This document shows, one piece after another, positions 47,935 to 56,493 of a DNA stretch of 64,000 bases (position 1 is its first letter; every line of letters starts with the position of its first letter). Source of the DNA: Bauldia sp. (GTDB lineage Bacteria; Pseudomonadota; Alphaproteobacteria; Rhizobiales; Kaistiaceae); NCBI RefSeq assembly GCF_020442045.1, contig NZ_JAGRLA010000131.1, positions 1-64,000 on the forward strand, in the 5' to 3' direction. Both the position numbers and the translations under genes were made by a program. Below the pieces are notes generated by a model, which saw nothing but the letters and a program-made list of their open reading frames with translations, ran no database searches and was not told the origin of the DNA.

Positions 47935-48732
47935 TCACAGCGAGAGCTGCATCCCGTCATAGGCCGGCTCGACATGCGTCGGCAGCCGCGCCTTCAATGT
48001 CGCATAGTCGAGATCGTTATGCATATGGGTCAGCACCGCGTGGCGCGGCGCCAGGCGCTCGATCCACTCCAGCGCCTGGTCGACGCTCAGGTGGCTCGGA
48101 TGCGTCGTGTAGCGCAATGCACCAAGCGCCCAGATATCGAGGCCCCGCAGGACCGCCAGCGTCTCGTCGGGAAACGCGCTGACGTCGCACGAATATGCGA
48201 AGTCGCCGACGCGGTAGCCGAGCGACGCGCCATCGCCGTGGATCTGCCGATACGGCGTGATCTCGATCGGTCCGCCGGCGCCGTCGATGGTGTAGGTCTC
48301 GTACGGCGCGATGCGGTTCAGTCCGACGATCGGCGGATACGCGCTGCCGGGCGCCGACTTCAGGCAATAGGCAAAGGCTTCCTGGATGCGGTCGGCCGTC
48401 TCGTCGTCGGCATAGGCCGGAACGACGCTCCGGGTGGCCAGCCAGAACGCCCGGAGGTCGTCGATGCCGTGGAGATGGTCGGCATGGGCGTGGGTATAGA
48501 AGACCGCGTCGATCATATCGACGCCGGCCGCCAGAAGCTGCGTGCGCATGTCGGGACCGGTGTCGACCAGGATCCGCGTCGGCACCGGGCCGGCGCCGAA
48601 GCGCTCGATCAGCAAGGCGCAGCGGCTGCGCCGGTTGCGTGGCTCGCTCGGGTCGCAGGCGCCCCAGTCGTTGCCGATCCGCGGGACGCCGGGCGACGAG
48701 CCGCAGCCGAGGATCGTCATCCGGTAGCTCAT
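47935..48732 (-). CDS. MBL-fold metallo-hydrolase (PhnP-like)
   Basis: The 265-residue protein has the metallo-beta-lactamase hydrolase metal motif in FYTHAHADHLHGIDDLRAFW and starts ILGCGSSPGVPRIGNDWGAC, typical of the PhnP/cyclic phosphodiesterase group. The SHLSVDQALEWIERLAPRHA segment and HMHNDLDY supply further ligands. These enzymes hydrolyse cyclic phosphodiesters such as 2',3'-cyclic nucleotides. In alphaproteobacteria this gene regularly follows tatD; here its ATG overlaps the tatD stop by 4 bases. It shares the housekeeping minus-strand operon. Confidence 0.9.
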   Translation of the reverse strand: MSYRMTILGCGSSPGVPRIGNDWGACDPSEPRNRRSRCALLIERFGAGPVPTRILVDTGPDMRTQLLAAGVDMIDAVFYTHAHADHLHGIDDLRAFWLATRSVVPAYADDETADRIQEAFAYCLKSAPGSAYPPIVGLNRIAPYETYTIDGAGGPIEITPYRQIHGDGASLGYRVGDFAYSCDVSAFPDETLAVLRGLDIWALGALRYTTHPSHLSVDQALEWIERLAPRHAVLTHMHNDLDYATLKARLPTHVEPAYDGMQLSL

Positions 48733-49514
48733 GCGGCGGGACGCTCTATCTTGTTGAAAAGTCGATAGAAATTGTCACTGGTCGCAGCGCCCAGCTCGGT
48801 CACGTCCATTCCTCTGGTTTCGGCAAGAACCTTGGCGGTTTCAACGACATAGGCCGGCTCGTTGCGATGGCCGCGATGCGGCACCGGAGCAAGATATGGC
48901 GCGTCGGTCTCGACCAGCAGCCGGTCGAGCGGCAACGCGGCCGCGATGGCGCGCAATTCCTCCGACCGCTTGAAGGTCAGGATGCCGGAAAACGAGACAT
49001 GGAGACCGAGTTCGATGCCGGTGAGCGCCAGCGCGCGGCCGGACGAGAAGCAATGGAGGATGGCCGGGAAGGGCCCCTTCCCCGTTTCCTCGGCCAGGAT
49101 CGCCGCCATGTCGTCGTCCGCGTCGCGCGAATGGATGACGAGCGGCAGCCCGGTCTCCCGCGCCGCCGCGATATGCCTGAGGAACGATGCGCGCTGCGCC
49201 TCGGGCGAGGCATTGTCGTAGTGATAGTCGAGGCCGGCCTCGCCGATCGCGACCACCTTCGGCTCGGCGCTGATGTCGACGAGCTGCTCGGTGGTGACGT
49301 CAGGTTCTTCCGCGGCGTTGTGCGGATGCGTGCCGATCGAGCAATAGACCCGGTCGTAGCGGTCGACGATCTCACGGAGCACCGGGTATTTCGCGACGCG
49401 GGTGGAGATCGTCACCATGGTCTCGACCCCGGCGGCCCGCGCGCGCTCGACCAGCGCGTCGCGATCGGCTTCGAAATCCGCGAAGTCGAGATGGCAATGG
49501 CTGTCTACGATCAT
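48729..49514 (-). CDS. tatD: TatD family metal-dependent hydrolase
   Basis: The 261-residue TIM-barrel enzyme begins MIVDSHCHLDFADFEADRDA with the HxH metal pair. EAGLDYHYDNASPEAQRASF carries the bridging Glu, LVIHSRDADDD and LHCFSSGRALA supply His residues, and VETDAPYLAP the final Asp. TatD proteins are 3'-5' exonucleases/DNases with a role in DNA repair and quality control; some may deaminate or hydrolyse other substrates. ATG 49514 gives the standard start even though the ribosome site is weak. The metG stop lies 17 bp upstream. Confidence 0.94.
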   Translation of the reverse strand: MIVDSHCHLDFADFEADRDALVERARAAGVETMVTISTRVAKYPVLREIVDRYDRVYCSIGTHPHNAAEEPDVTTEQLVDISAEPKVVAIGEAGLDYHYDNASPEAQRASFLRHIAAARETGLPLVIHSRDADDDMAAILAEETGKGPFPAILHCFSSGRALALTGIELGLHVSFSGILTFKRSEELRAIAAALPLDRLLVETDAPYLAPVPHRGHRNEPAYVVETAKVLAETRGMDVTELGAATSDNFYRLFNKIERPAA

Positions 49515-49531
49515 GAGGACGCCGGGACCGC

Positions 49532-51088
49532 CTAGGACTTCTGCTCGTCGGTCTCTTCGACGTAGCGCGGGAAGACGCCGCGCGGCGCCGGCAGGGCCGT
49601 GCCGCCGGAGAGGCGACCGCCCTCCCCGAGCGTCGCGAAGCTCCGCGCCCCGTCGGGAACGCCGAGCAGATCGAGCAGCCGCGCGGCGGAATCCGGCATG
49701 ATCGCCTGGACCAGGATCGCCACCTGGCGCACCGCCTCGGCGGTGACGTAAAGCACCGTTCCCATGCGGGCGACGTCGGTCTTCCTGAGCTCCCACGGCG
49801 CCGAGGCGGCGAAGTAGCGGTTCGCCTCGGCGACCAGCGCCCAGATCGCGTTGAGGGCGACGTGGATCTGCTGCCCTGCCATCGCATCGCGGCACTTGGC
49901 CAGCAGCCCATCGGCCTGGTCGAGCAGCGCCCTGTCGTCGGCCGAGAAGGCTCCGGGCTCCGGCAGCCTGCCGTCGCAATTCTTGGCAATCATCGACAGC
50001 GACCGCTGGGCGAGGTTGCCGAGGTCGTTGGCGAGATCGGAATTGATCCGCTGGACGATCGCCTCGTGGCTGTAGTTGCCGTCCTGGCCGAACGGCACCT
50101 CGCGGAGGAAGAAATAGCGCACCGCATCGACGCCGTAGGCATCGATCATCGAGAACGGATCGACGACGTTGCCGACCGACTTCGACATCTTCTCCCCGCG
50201 ATTGAAGAGGAAGCCGTGGGCGTAGACGCGACGTGGCGGGGCGATGCCCGCCGACATCAGGAAGGCCGGCCAGTAGACCGCGTGGAAGCGGACGATGTCC
50301 TTGCCGATGACGTGGAGGTCGGCCGGCCAATAGCGCGCGAAGGTCTCGCCATTCTCCGGGAAGCCGGCGCCGGTGATGTAATTGGTGAGCGCATCGACCC
50401 AGACATACATCACGTGCCGGGGGTCGTCCGGAACCGGAATTCCCCAGTCGAAGGTGGTCCGCGAGATCGAGAGGTCGCGCAGGCCGCCCTTGACGAAGCT
50501 GACCACCTCGTTGCGGCGCTCGTCGGGGCCGATGAAGCCGGGATTGGCCTCGTAATAGGCGAGCAGCGGCTCCTGGTAGGCCGAGAGGCGGAAGAAATAA
50601 CTCTCCTCCTCGACCCATTCGACCGGCGTGTTCTGCGGGCCGTAACGGACGCCGTCGTCCTTCACCTCGGTTTCGGACTCGGCGTAATAGGCCTCGTCGC
50701 GGACCGAGTACCAGCCGGCATAGGAGCCCTTGTAGATGTCGCCATTGGCCGCCATCCGCCGCCAGATCTCCTGCGAGGCGGCATAGTGGCGGGGATCGGT
50801 GGTGCGGATGAAATCGTCGTTCGAGCAGTTCAGCTCGCGCACCATCTTCTGGAAGAGCGGCGTGTTGCGGTCGGCGAGCCCGCGCGGGGTCACGCCCTCG
50901 CGCTGCGCGGTCTGGCGCATCTTGATGCCGTGCTCGTCGGTGCCGGTCAGGAAGAAGACGTCGTAGCCGTCGAGGCGCATGAAGCGGGCGAGCGCGTCGG
51001 TGGCGAGCGCCTCATAGGCGTGGCCGATATGCGGCGCGCCGTTGGGATAGGATATCGCTGTCGTCAGATAGTATTTCGGGGAACTCAT
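49532..51088 (-). CDS. metG: Methionyl-tRNA synthetase
   Basis: The 518-residue class I synthetase has [19 protein letters not shown] with the HIGH box near residue 20, [28 protein letters not shown] and [12 protein letters not shown] with the KMSKS loop. The connective peptide lacks the four-cysteine zinc knuckle (it reads [14 protein letters not shown]), so this is the short zinc-free type found in many alphaproteobacteria. No C-terminal dimerisation/tRNA-binding domain follows the anticodon-binding helices. ATG 51088 was chosen; a TTG nine codons upstream is in frame. The 72-bp leader after holB contains two hairpins. Confidence 0.96.
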   Translation of the reverse strand: MSSPKYYLTTAISYPNGAPHIGHAYEALATDALARFMRLDGYDVFFLTGTDEHGIKMRQTAQREGVTPRGLADRNTPLFQKMVRELNCSNDDFIRTTDPRHYAASQEIWRRMAANGDIYKGSYAGWYSVRDEAYYAESETEVKDDGVRYGPQNTPVEWVEEESYFFRLSAYQEPLLAYYEANPGFIGPDERRNEVVSFVKGGLRDLSISRTTFDWGIPVPDDPRHVMYVWVDALTNYITGAGFPENGETFARYWPADLHVIGKDIVRFHAVYWPAFLMSAGIAPPRRVYAHGFLFNRGEKMSKSVGNVVDPFSMIDAYGVDAVRYFFLREVPFGQDGNYSHEAIVQRINSDLANDLGNLAQRSLSMIAKNCDGRLPEPGAFSADDRALLDQADGLLAKCRDAMAGQQIHVALNAIWALVAEANRYFAASAPWELRKTDVARMGTVLYVTAEAVRQVAILVQAIMPDSAARLLDLLGVPDGARSFATLGEGGRLSGGTALPAPRGVFPRYVEETDEQKS

Positions 51089-51109
51089 TGCCGTCTCGCC
51101 AGGTTGCTT

Positions 51110-51150
51110 CGACAAAGGAAAGGCTTGTCGCGGCCGCGATCGGCGGCCGC
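51110..51150 (-). promoter_or_regulatory. Two adjacent hairpins in the holB-metG junction
   Basis: On the minus strand the first hairpin pairs 51144-51150 with 51130-51136 (7 GC pairs, 7-base loop). The second pairs 51125-51130 with 51110-51115 (CGACAA/TTGTCG). They share one base, so they compete only at the junction. No T tract follows the first stem. It may be an mRNA processing or attenuation site; I see no T-box or riboswitch features. Confidence 0.3.
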
Positions 51151-51160
51151 CGTGGCGAAG

Positions 51161-52261
51161 TCACATTCGTGTGGCCTGGGCGAATGACATGAGAATGGAC
51201 AGAACGACTTGTTTCCGATCGAGATTCAGCGCCTCGGCCTCGGCCGAGGTTTCGGTGACCTTCTCCCATACCTCCGCCCATCTGGCAAGCGGCAGCCGGG
51301 CGACGACGCCGGACGGGGCGGGCTCGCCCGCCGGCTCGGCCTCTCCCCGCACCCGCCGCCCGAGCCAGCCGCGAACGGTATCGAGGAAGCCGTCATAGGC
51401 ATCGTCGGCACCGCGCTTCGAGACCGCGTCGGCGAGCGCATGCATCGCCCCGATATCGGCATCGGGAAAGGTCGCCGCGAAGGAGGCGAAGCGCCGGTAA
51501 CCGGCGATGCCGTCCTCCTGGAGGAGCAGGATCGCGCGACGGAGGCTGCCTTCCGACAGCGAAGCCGCGAGCGCGATGTCGCCATCCTCGAATGCATCGG
51601 GACGTGACTGCCTGATCGCGGCGACGATCGTCTCGGCCGGCAGGGGCGCGAGCTCGATCCGCCGGCAGCGCGAGCGGATCGTCGGCAGGAGCCGTCCCGG
51701 CGCGTGGGAGATGACGAAGAAGAGCGACCGCCGGGGCGGTTCCTCGAGCACCTTGAGGAGCGCGTTGGCGGCGCTGGCATTCATCTCGTCGGCCGGATCG
51801 ACGATCGCGATCCGCCATCCTTCCTCGCCGCTGGTCGATCCGAAGAAGGAGACCGTCCGGCGGATCTGGTCGACGCTGAGCTCGGTCAGGAAGCGCTTGC
51901 GGTCTTCCCGGTAGGGACGCTCCAGCGCGAGCAGGTTCGCATGCCCCTGCCCCGCGACGCGCCGGAAGACGGGATCATCGGGGCCGATTGCGAGACCGCC
52001 GGCCGCCGCGACGGCCGGCGCCTGCGGGTCGCGATGGGCCAGGACGAAGCGGGCGAAGCGGTAGGCGAGCGTCGCCTTGCCGATCCCCTTCGGCCCGCCG
52101 ACCAGCCAGGCATGGTGCATCCGGCCACCCCGATAGGCGTCGAGCAACGCGGTCTCCGCCGCAGGGTCGCCGAACCAGGCCGGCTGGCTGTCGGGGAGCG
52201 GCCATCCGTCAAGGCGGTCGATGCGCGGGACGTCCTGGAGGTCGCTTGCCGCCATCGTCAC
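51161..52261 (-). CDS. holB: DNA polymerase III delta prime subunit
   Basis: The 366-residue clamp-loader subunit has an AAA+ fold: MHHAWLVGGPKGIGKATLAY (P-loop GGPKGIGKA), IVDPADEMNASAANALLKVL followed by EEPPRRSLFFVISHAP, and PTIRSRCRRIELAPL containing the SRC sensor motif. It acts in replication as part of the gamma/tau complex. Start GTG 52261 overlaps the tmk stop (GTGA); an ATG two codons later (52255) is equally possible. The tmk-holB-metG-tatD order is conserved in many bacteria. The C-terminal part (about 250-366) is helical as expected for the collar. Confidence 0.93.
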   Translation of the reverse strand: MTMAASDLQDVPRIDRLDGWPLPDSQPAWFGDPAAETALLDAYRGGRMHHAWLVGGPKGIGKATLAYRFARFVLAHRDPQAPAVAAAGGLAIGPDDPVFRRVAGQGHANLLALERPYREDRKRFLTELSVDQIRRTVSFFGSTSGEEGWRIAIVDPADEMNASAANALLKVLEEPPRRSLFFVISHAPGRLLPTIRSRCRRIELAPLPAETIVAAIRQSRPDAFEDGDIALAASLSEGSLRRAILLLQEDGIAGYRRFASFAATFPDADIGAMHALADAVSKRGADDAYDGFLDTVRGWLGRRVRGEAEPAGEPAPSGVVARLPLARWAEVWEKVTETSAEAEALNLDRKQVVLSILMSFAQATRM

Positions 52262-52905
52262 GCCGCCTGCTGGAGAAGACGCATTGCGACGATGCGCCAG
52301 ACGTCGCCGGCCACCGCGTCTTCGCTCCGCGCCGCATCGACCACGACGCAGCGCTCGGGCTGCCGCGCAGCGATATCGAGGAACGCCTGCCTGCGGCCTT
52401 CGTGAAGGGCGATTTCATCGCTTTCGAAGCGGTCCGGCTCGCCGCCGGACTCGGCGAGACGGGCCCTGACCCGGCGCAGGCCGACCTCGGCCGGAACGTC
52501 GAGAACGAATGTCAGGTCCGGCCGGTTGCGACCGACGGCGACGCGCTCCAGCGCGTCCAGCTCGCGCGCATCGACACCCCCGACCGCACCCTGGTAGACG
52601 CGGGTGGAATCGAAGAAGCGGTCGCAGAGGACCCAGTCGCCGGCGGCGAGCGCCGGGCGGATCAGCCGGTCGACGTGATCAGCGCGCGCCGCGGCGAAGA
52701 GCATGGCCTCCGCCTCGGGCCCGAGCGACTTGACCATGCCGGAAAGCAGCACCTTGCGGATCGACTCCGCGATCGGCGTCCCGCCGGGCTCGCGGGTCTC
52801 GACGACATGGATGCCGCGCTCACCCAGGCGGCGGGCCAGCCGGCGAATCTGGGTCGACTTGCCGGCGCCGTCGCCGCCTTCAAAGGTTATGAACTTTCCG
52901 GCCAT
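52258..52905 (-). CDS. tmk: Thymidylate kinase
   Basis: The 215-residue enzyme phosphorylates dTMP to dTDP. The P-loop is FITFEGGDGAGKSTQIRRLA, followed by VVETREPGGTPIAESIRKVL (DR/REPGGT motif), DRFFDSTRVYQGAVGG (DRY-like) and DLTFVLDVPAEVGLRRVRAR. Length and motifs are complete. ATG 52905 is preferred over a six-codon longer start. It follows the carboxypeptidase gene by 27 bp and overlaps holB. Confidence 0.96.
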   Translation of the reverse strand: MAGKFITFEGGDGAGKSTQIRRLARRLGERGIHVVETREPGGTPIAESIRKVLLSGMVKSLGPEAEAMLFAAARADHVDRLIRPALAAGDWVLCDRFFDSTRVYQGAVGGVDARELDALERVAVGRNRPDLTFVLDVPAEVGLRRVRARLAESGGEPDRFESDEIALHEGRRQAFLDIAARQPERCVVVDAARSEDAVAGDVWRIVAMRLLQQAA

Positions 52906-52932
52906 GCGGACGGATATAGACAAACCGGCCAG

Positions 52933-54126
52933 CTACCACCAGCCGAGAAGAAGCTCTTCCAGGCCGTCGAGCGCGCGCTGCGGCATCGAACCGATGCCGA
53001 CGGCGCCGGCGGTATAGACCGGCTGCTGCTTCTTCAGCCCCTCGGCCGTGGTGAAGCTGACGACACCGACCTCCTCGTCCGCCTTGACCGGCGCCGGCAG
53101 CGGCCCGCGATAGATGACCTCGGCCTTGATGCGGTCGGTCGAGCCGACCGGCAGGAGAAGCGTCACGGGCGCGTGGCTGACGACTCCCACGGTGCGCGTT
53201 TCGCCACCGAAGACACGGACCTGGGCGATGACCTCGCCATCCTTGTAGAGCCTGACCGGCTCGAAGGCGCGATAGCCCCACTCGATCAGCTTGCGTGCTT
53301 CGGCCTCCCTCTCCTTCTCGGATTCGAGGCCGGCAACGACTGCGACCAGGCGCTGGCCGTCGCGGACGGTCGACGCGGTGAGGCTGTAGCCGGCGCCCTC
53401 GGTGAAGCCGGTGATCAGGCCGTCGGCGCCGATATTCAGCTTGAGGAGCGGATTGCGATTGCGCTGGAAGATCTTGTTCCAGGTAAAGGCCTCCTCGCTG
53501 AAGATCGAATAGAATTCCGGATAGTCCCGGATCAGGCGGATGGCGAGCGCCGCCATGTCACGCGCCGTGACGTAATGCTCGTCGTTCGGCAGGCCGCTCG
53601 GATTGGCGAAATGGGAATTGGTCAGTCCCAGCGCCTTCGCCTCCTCGTTCATCACGTCGGCGAAGGCCGCCTCCGTCCCGGCCATGCCCTCGGCGAGGAT
53701 GATGCAGGAATCGTTGCCGGCCTGGATGATCGCCCCGCGGATCAGATCCTCGACCCGGATCGATGAGCCGAGCTCGGCGAACATGGTGGAGCCGCCGGCC
53801 ACCGCCCCGCCCGTGCGCCAGGCATGTTCGGAGACCTCGAACTCCTGATCCTTGGAGAGGCGCCCTTCCTCCAGCGCCTTGAAGACCACCGCCATGGTCA
53901 TCAGCTTGGCCATGCTCGCTGGCGGGAAACGGACATCGGCATCCTTCTCGAACAGGACGGTGCCGGTGTCGTAGTCGATGAGGAATGCCTCTTTCGCGCT
54001 GGTCTCGAATTCCTGGGCATCGACATGCAGCATCATGATGCCGATCCACAGGATCGCGCCCAGCATCAATGCGGCGGCCGCGCGGGCGCGATCGCGTTCA
54101 ATCCAGGTATCGAAAAACAAGGCCAT
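52933..54126 (-). CDS. D-alanyl-D-alanine carboxypeptidase family protein with altered active-site motifs
   Basis: The 397-residue protein has an N-terminal hydrophobic segment (residues 16-36, ending HVDAQ) and a low-molecular-mass penicillin-binding domain (about 42-280), then a PBP5_C-like domain (about 285-375). The nucleophile motif is intact as Ser71 and Lys74 (PPASMAKLMT). The SxN motif reads AGN (136-138, IIQAGNDSCI) and the KTG motif reads ITG (238-240, GADGLITGFTEGAGY), so the Ser of SxN and Lys of KTG are missing. Classical enzymes of this family trim pentapeptide side chains in the periplasm. The changes may weaken or alter activity. It lies between rlpA and tmk, the normal context for alphaproteobacterial DacF-like genes. 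Confidence 0.9.
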   Translation of the reverse strand: MALFFDTWIERDRARAAAALMLGAILWIGIMMLHVDAQEFETSAKEAFLIDYDTGTVLFEKDADVRFPPASMAKLMTMAVVFKALEEGRLSKDQEFEVSEHAWRTGGAVAGGSTMFAELGSSIRVEDLIRGAIIQAGNDSCIILAEGMAGTEAAFADVMNEEAKALGLTNSHFANPSGLPNDEHYVTARDMAALAIRLIRDYPEFYSIFSEEAFTWNKIFQRNRNPLLKLNIGADGLITGFTEGAGYSLTASTVRDGQRLVAVVAGLESEKEREAEARKLIEWGYRAFEPVRLYKDGEVIAQVRVFGGETRTVGVVSHAPVTLLLPVGSTDRIKAEVIYRGPLPAPVKADEEVGVVSFTTAEGLKKQQPVYTAGAVGIGSMPQRALDGLEELLLGWW

Positions 54127-54199
54127 TCCGCACTGCCTCCCGCCCCGGCGCTGCCTCGCCGCGAGGCCGTGCGAACCGCGAAGAACGGTGAGGAATATC

Positions 54200-55333
54200 T
54201 TACCGGGAAACGACGAAAGCGCCAGAAAGGCCGGTCGCCGCGGCCGCCTTGATCACAGAATCCGGGGCGACGGCGGGATCCTTGACCAGCACCTTGACGA
54301 TGCGGAGCGTCCGGCCGTCGCGGGCCTGCTCCGTGGTGACGACCTCGCCGTAGCGCGAAAAATCCTTCGCGACGCGGGCGGCATTGGCCGGCTCGAGGAA
54401 GACGCCGAGCTGAATGGTCGTCGCCGCCGACGACCCGGCAGCGGTCTCGCTGTATTTCGCGAGACGAAGCGGCGTTTCCCCGGCCGCGAGATCGGCAGCC
54501 GCTTCGTGGGCCCGAGTGAAGCGGTTGGTCTCGGCGTAGGACGAGACGAAGCCGGACTGCAGGATCAGCGGTCCGATCGGGTCATCGAAGGAGGACGCCG
54601 GCTCGGGCGGCGCCAGCGCCAGGCTGCGGGTGGGCTGCGCCGGCTGCCGCGAGGCGACGACGACCGGCGGCGTTTCCGTCCGCCTGGGCTTCAGCGACGC
54701 GAAGAGGCTCCGTGACTGCGGCTTGGCGTCCGGCCCCTGGTACGTCGCCATCAGCATCTTGCGGTCATTGCCGTCCATGCGCGCCGGACCGACATAATCG
54801 ACCTTGACCTTCGCCGTCCCGGCCCGCTTGAAATCGAGCAATGCGGCGGTCTGGGCCGAGACGTCGATGATCCGGTTGCGGGAGAAGGGCCCGCGATCAT
54901 TGACGCGAACGACCACGGACCGGCCGTTGGCGAGGTTGGTCACGCGCACGTAGCTCGGTAGCGGCAGGGTGGGATGGGCCGCCGTCAGGTCGTTCATATC
55001 GAAGACCTCGCCATTGGCGGTCTTGCGGCCATGGAAGTTCGGACCATACCAGGACGCCAGTCCGGTCTTCGAGTAGCTGGGATCGTCACGAGGGACGTAG
55101 GTCTTGCCGGCGACGCGGTATGGCTTGCCGACCATCGCCTGGCCACCGCCCTTCGGGATCCGCTTGCCGGAGGCGACCTTCGGGCTCGCCTTCACGCCAT
55201 ATTCGGCTTCGCTGAACTTGGTCCCGGGCGCCGAAGAGCAGGAGGCAAGCAGCGCGACGCCGGCGGCGATCACCGCCGCCCGGCCAAGAACCGCCGCCCG
55301 CCCGCCAGAAAGGACCCGGCGGTCAATCAGCAT
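54200..55333 (-). CDS. rlpA: Septal ring lytic transglycosylase RlpA family lipoprotein
   Basis: The 377-residue precursor has a lipoprotein signal peptide (lipobox LLASC, Cys32). The double-psi beta-barrel RlpA domain lies at about residues 85-180: GLASWYGPNFHGRKTANGEV, AHPTLPLPSYVRVTNLANGR and VVVRVNDRGPFSRNRIIDVS with the catalytic-type Asp. A Pro/Ser-rich linker is followed by a SPOR domain (about 300-377, TIQLGVFLEPANAARVAKDF), which binds denuded septal glycan. It should act in the outer membrane/periplasm at division. The upstream in-frame extension to 55636 lies in Gly/Pro-rich non-coding sequence; ATG 55333 follows AGGGA. It leads the minus-strand operon. Confidence 0.92.
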   Translation of the reverse strand: MLIDRRVLSGGRAAVLGRAAVIAAGVALLASCSSAPGTKFSEAEYGVKASPKVASGKRIPKGGGQAMVGKPYRVAGKTYVPRDDPSYSKTGLASWYGPNFHGRKTANGEVFDMNDLTAAHPTLPLPSYVRVTNLANGRSVVVRVNDRGPFSRNRIIDVSAQTAALLDFKRAGTAKVKVDYVGPARMDGNDRKMLMATYQGPDAKPQSRSLFASLKPRRTETPPVVVASRQPAQPTRSLALAPPEPASSFDDPIGPLILQSGFVSSYAETNRFTRAHEAAADLAAGETPLRLAKYSETAAGSSAATTIQLGVFLEPANAARVAKDFSRYGEVVTTEQARDGRTLRIVKVLVKDPAVAPDSVIKAAAATGLSGAFVVSR

Positions 55334-55712
55334 GCCACGTTCCCTGCCGCGTCCGAGCCACGGATGCGGCAGCCCAACGACATGCCGGTCGCTATGCGCA
55401 AAGTCGAGAGAATCGTCACGCCCCTTTGGTCCCACCCAACAGGAAACCTTATTAAACAGGCAGGTGGATGAATCAACCTTAAACGGCCCGTTTCCAGACG
55501 CGACCGATTGCCCGGATGGCGCGAGACAAGACGCCGGCGGTCCGAGCGACGCCGGCCGGGCCCCGCCTGCCCCCCGCCGGACCACCGGCAAATGCCCGTC
55601 ATCGGCGGACAGCCACGGCCGGCCCGAGTCGATCATTTGGCGCGAAAACAGCTAGTTATCCGGAAAACCTAAGTTTCGGGCTAAGGAAAAGCCGCGAAGG
55701 GAGGCCGGGCGC
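55334..55712. other. Intergenic region without recognised gene
   Basis: This 379-bp gap lies between the SDR gene of the sugar locus (stop at 55713) and rlpA. Two AT-richer patches (about 55445-55485 and 55655-55690) are plausible locations of the rlpA promoter and of the end of the sugar operon. I see no tRNA, no strong terminator and no coding signal. It marks the boundary between core and accessory blocks. Confidence 0.35.
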
Positions 55713-56486
55713 CTAGCGGACGCCGAGCCCCGCCGTCAGCCCGCCATCGATGCGGTGGTCCGAACCGGTAATGAAACCGGCCCGGTCGGACGCGAGATAG
55801 GCGATCAGATCCGCGACCTCCTCCGGCTCGCCGATGCGGCCGATCGGATGGGCTTCGCCGAATCGGGCGAAGACGGCCTCGACATCAGCGTCGGGACCAT
55901 CGAAGGTCCGGGCCGCGAGTTCGAGGATCGGCGTGCGAACCGAGCCGGGACTGACCGAGGTCACCCGGATCTTGTCGGCGGCGAAGTCGAGCGCCATCGC
56001 CCGGGTCAGGGCATGGATGGCCCCCTTGGACGCGACATAGGCGGCGACGCCGGCCTGGCAGGCGTGGCCCTGGACGCTCGCCACGTTGACGATCGCGCCC
56101 CCTCCCCGCTTGCGCATCTCCGGAATCCCGAAATGGGCGGTCATGTGGATGCCGAGGACGTTGACCTCGAGGCAGCGCCGGAAGGCCTCCGGCGGCGTGG
56201 TGACGGAGTCGCCATAGGGATGGACGGCGGCCGAATTGACGATGATGTCCAGCCCGCCGAAGCGCGCGACGGCGTCGGCGACCGCCGCCTCGACCTCGTC
56301 CGCCCGGGTGACATCCGCCCGGCGGACGACCAGCGCCGGCGCATCCGCGGCGAGTGCGGCATTGCCGGCCTCGTCGACGCCGATCGTCACGACGCTTGCG
56401 CCACCGGCCGCCAGCCGCAGGGCCGACGCCCGGCCGATCCCCGTCGTTCCGGTGACAAGGGCGACCTTTCCCTCGAAGTCCGACAT
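55713..56486 (-). CDS. SDR family NAD(P)-dependent oxidoreductase
   Basis: The 257-residue classical SDR has the cofactor motif ALVTGTTGIGRASALRLAAG, DIIVNSAAVHPYG (NNAG equivalent NSAA), and the active site Ser in NVASVQGHACQ with YVASK as the Tyr-Lys pair. DGGLTAGLG closes the protein as usual. The first strand has no basic residue that would clearly select NADP. It is the last gene of the ABC-importer operon (8 bp after the permease stop), so it probably oxidises the imported sugar or its acid. ATG 56486 is preceded two codons upstream by GTG 56492, also in frame. Confidence 0.9.
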   Translation of the reverse strand: MSDFEGKVALVTGTTGIGRASALRLAAGGASVVTIGVDEAGNAALAADAPALVVRRADVTRADEVEAAVADAVARFGGLDIIVNSAAVHPYGDSVTTPPEAFRRCLEVNVLGIHMTAHFGIPEMRKRGGGAIVNVASVQGHACQAGVAAYVASKGAIHALTRAMALDFAADKIRVTSVSPGSVRTPILELAARTFDGPDADVEAVFARFGEAHPIGRIGEPEEVADLIAYLASDRAGFITGSDHRIDGGLTAGLGVR

Positions 56487-56493
56487 CTCCACG

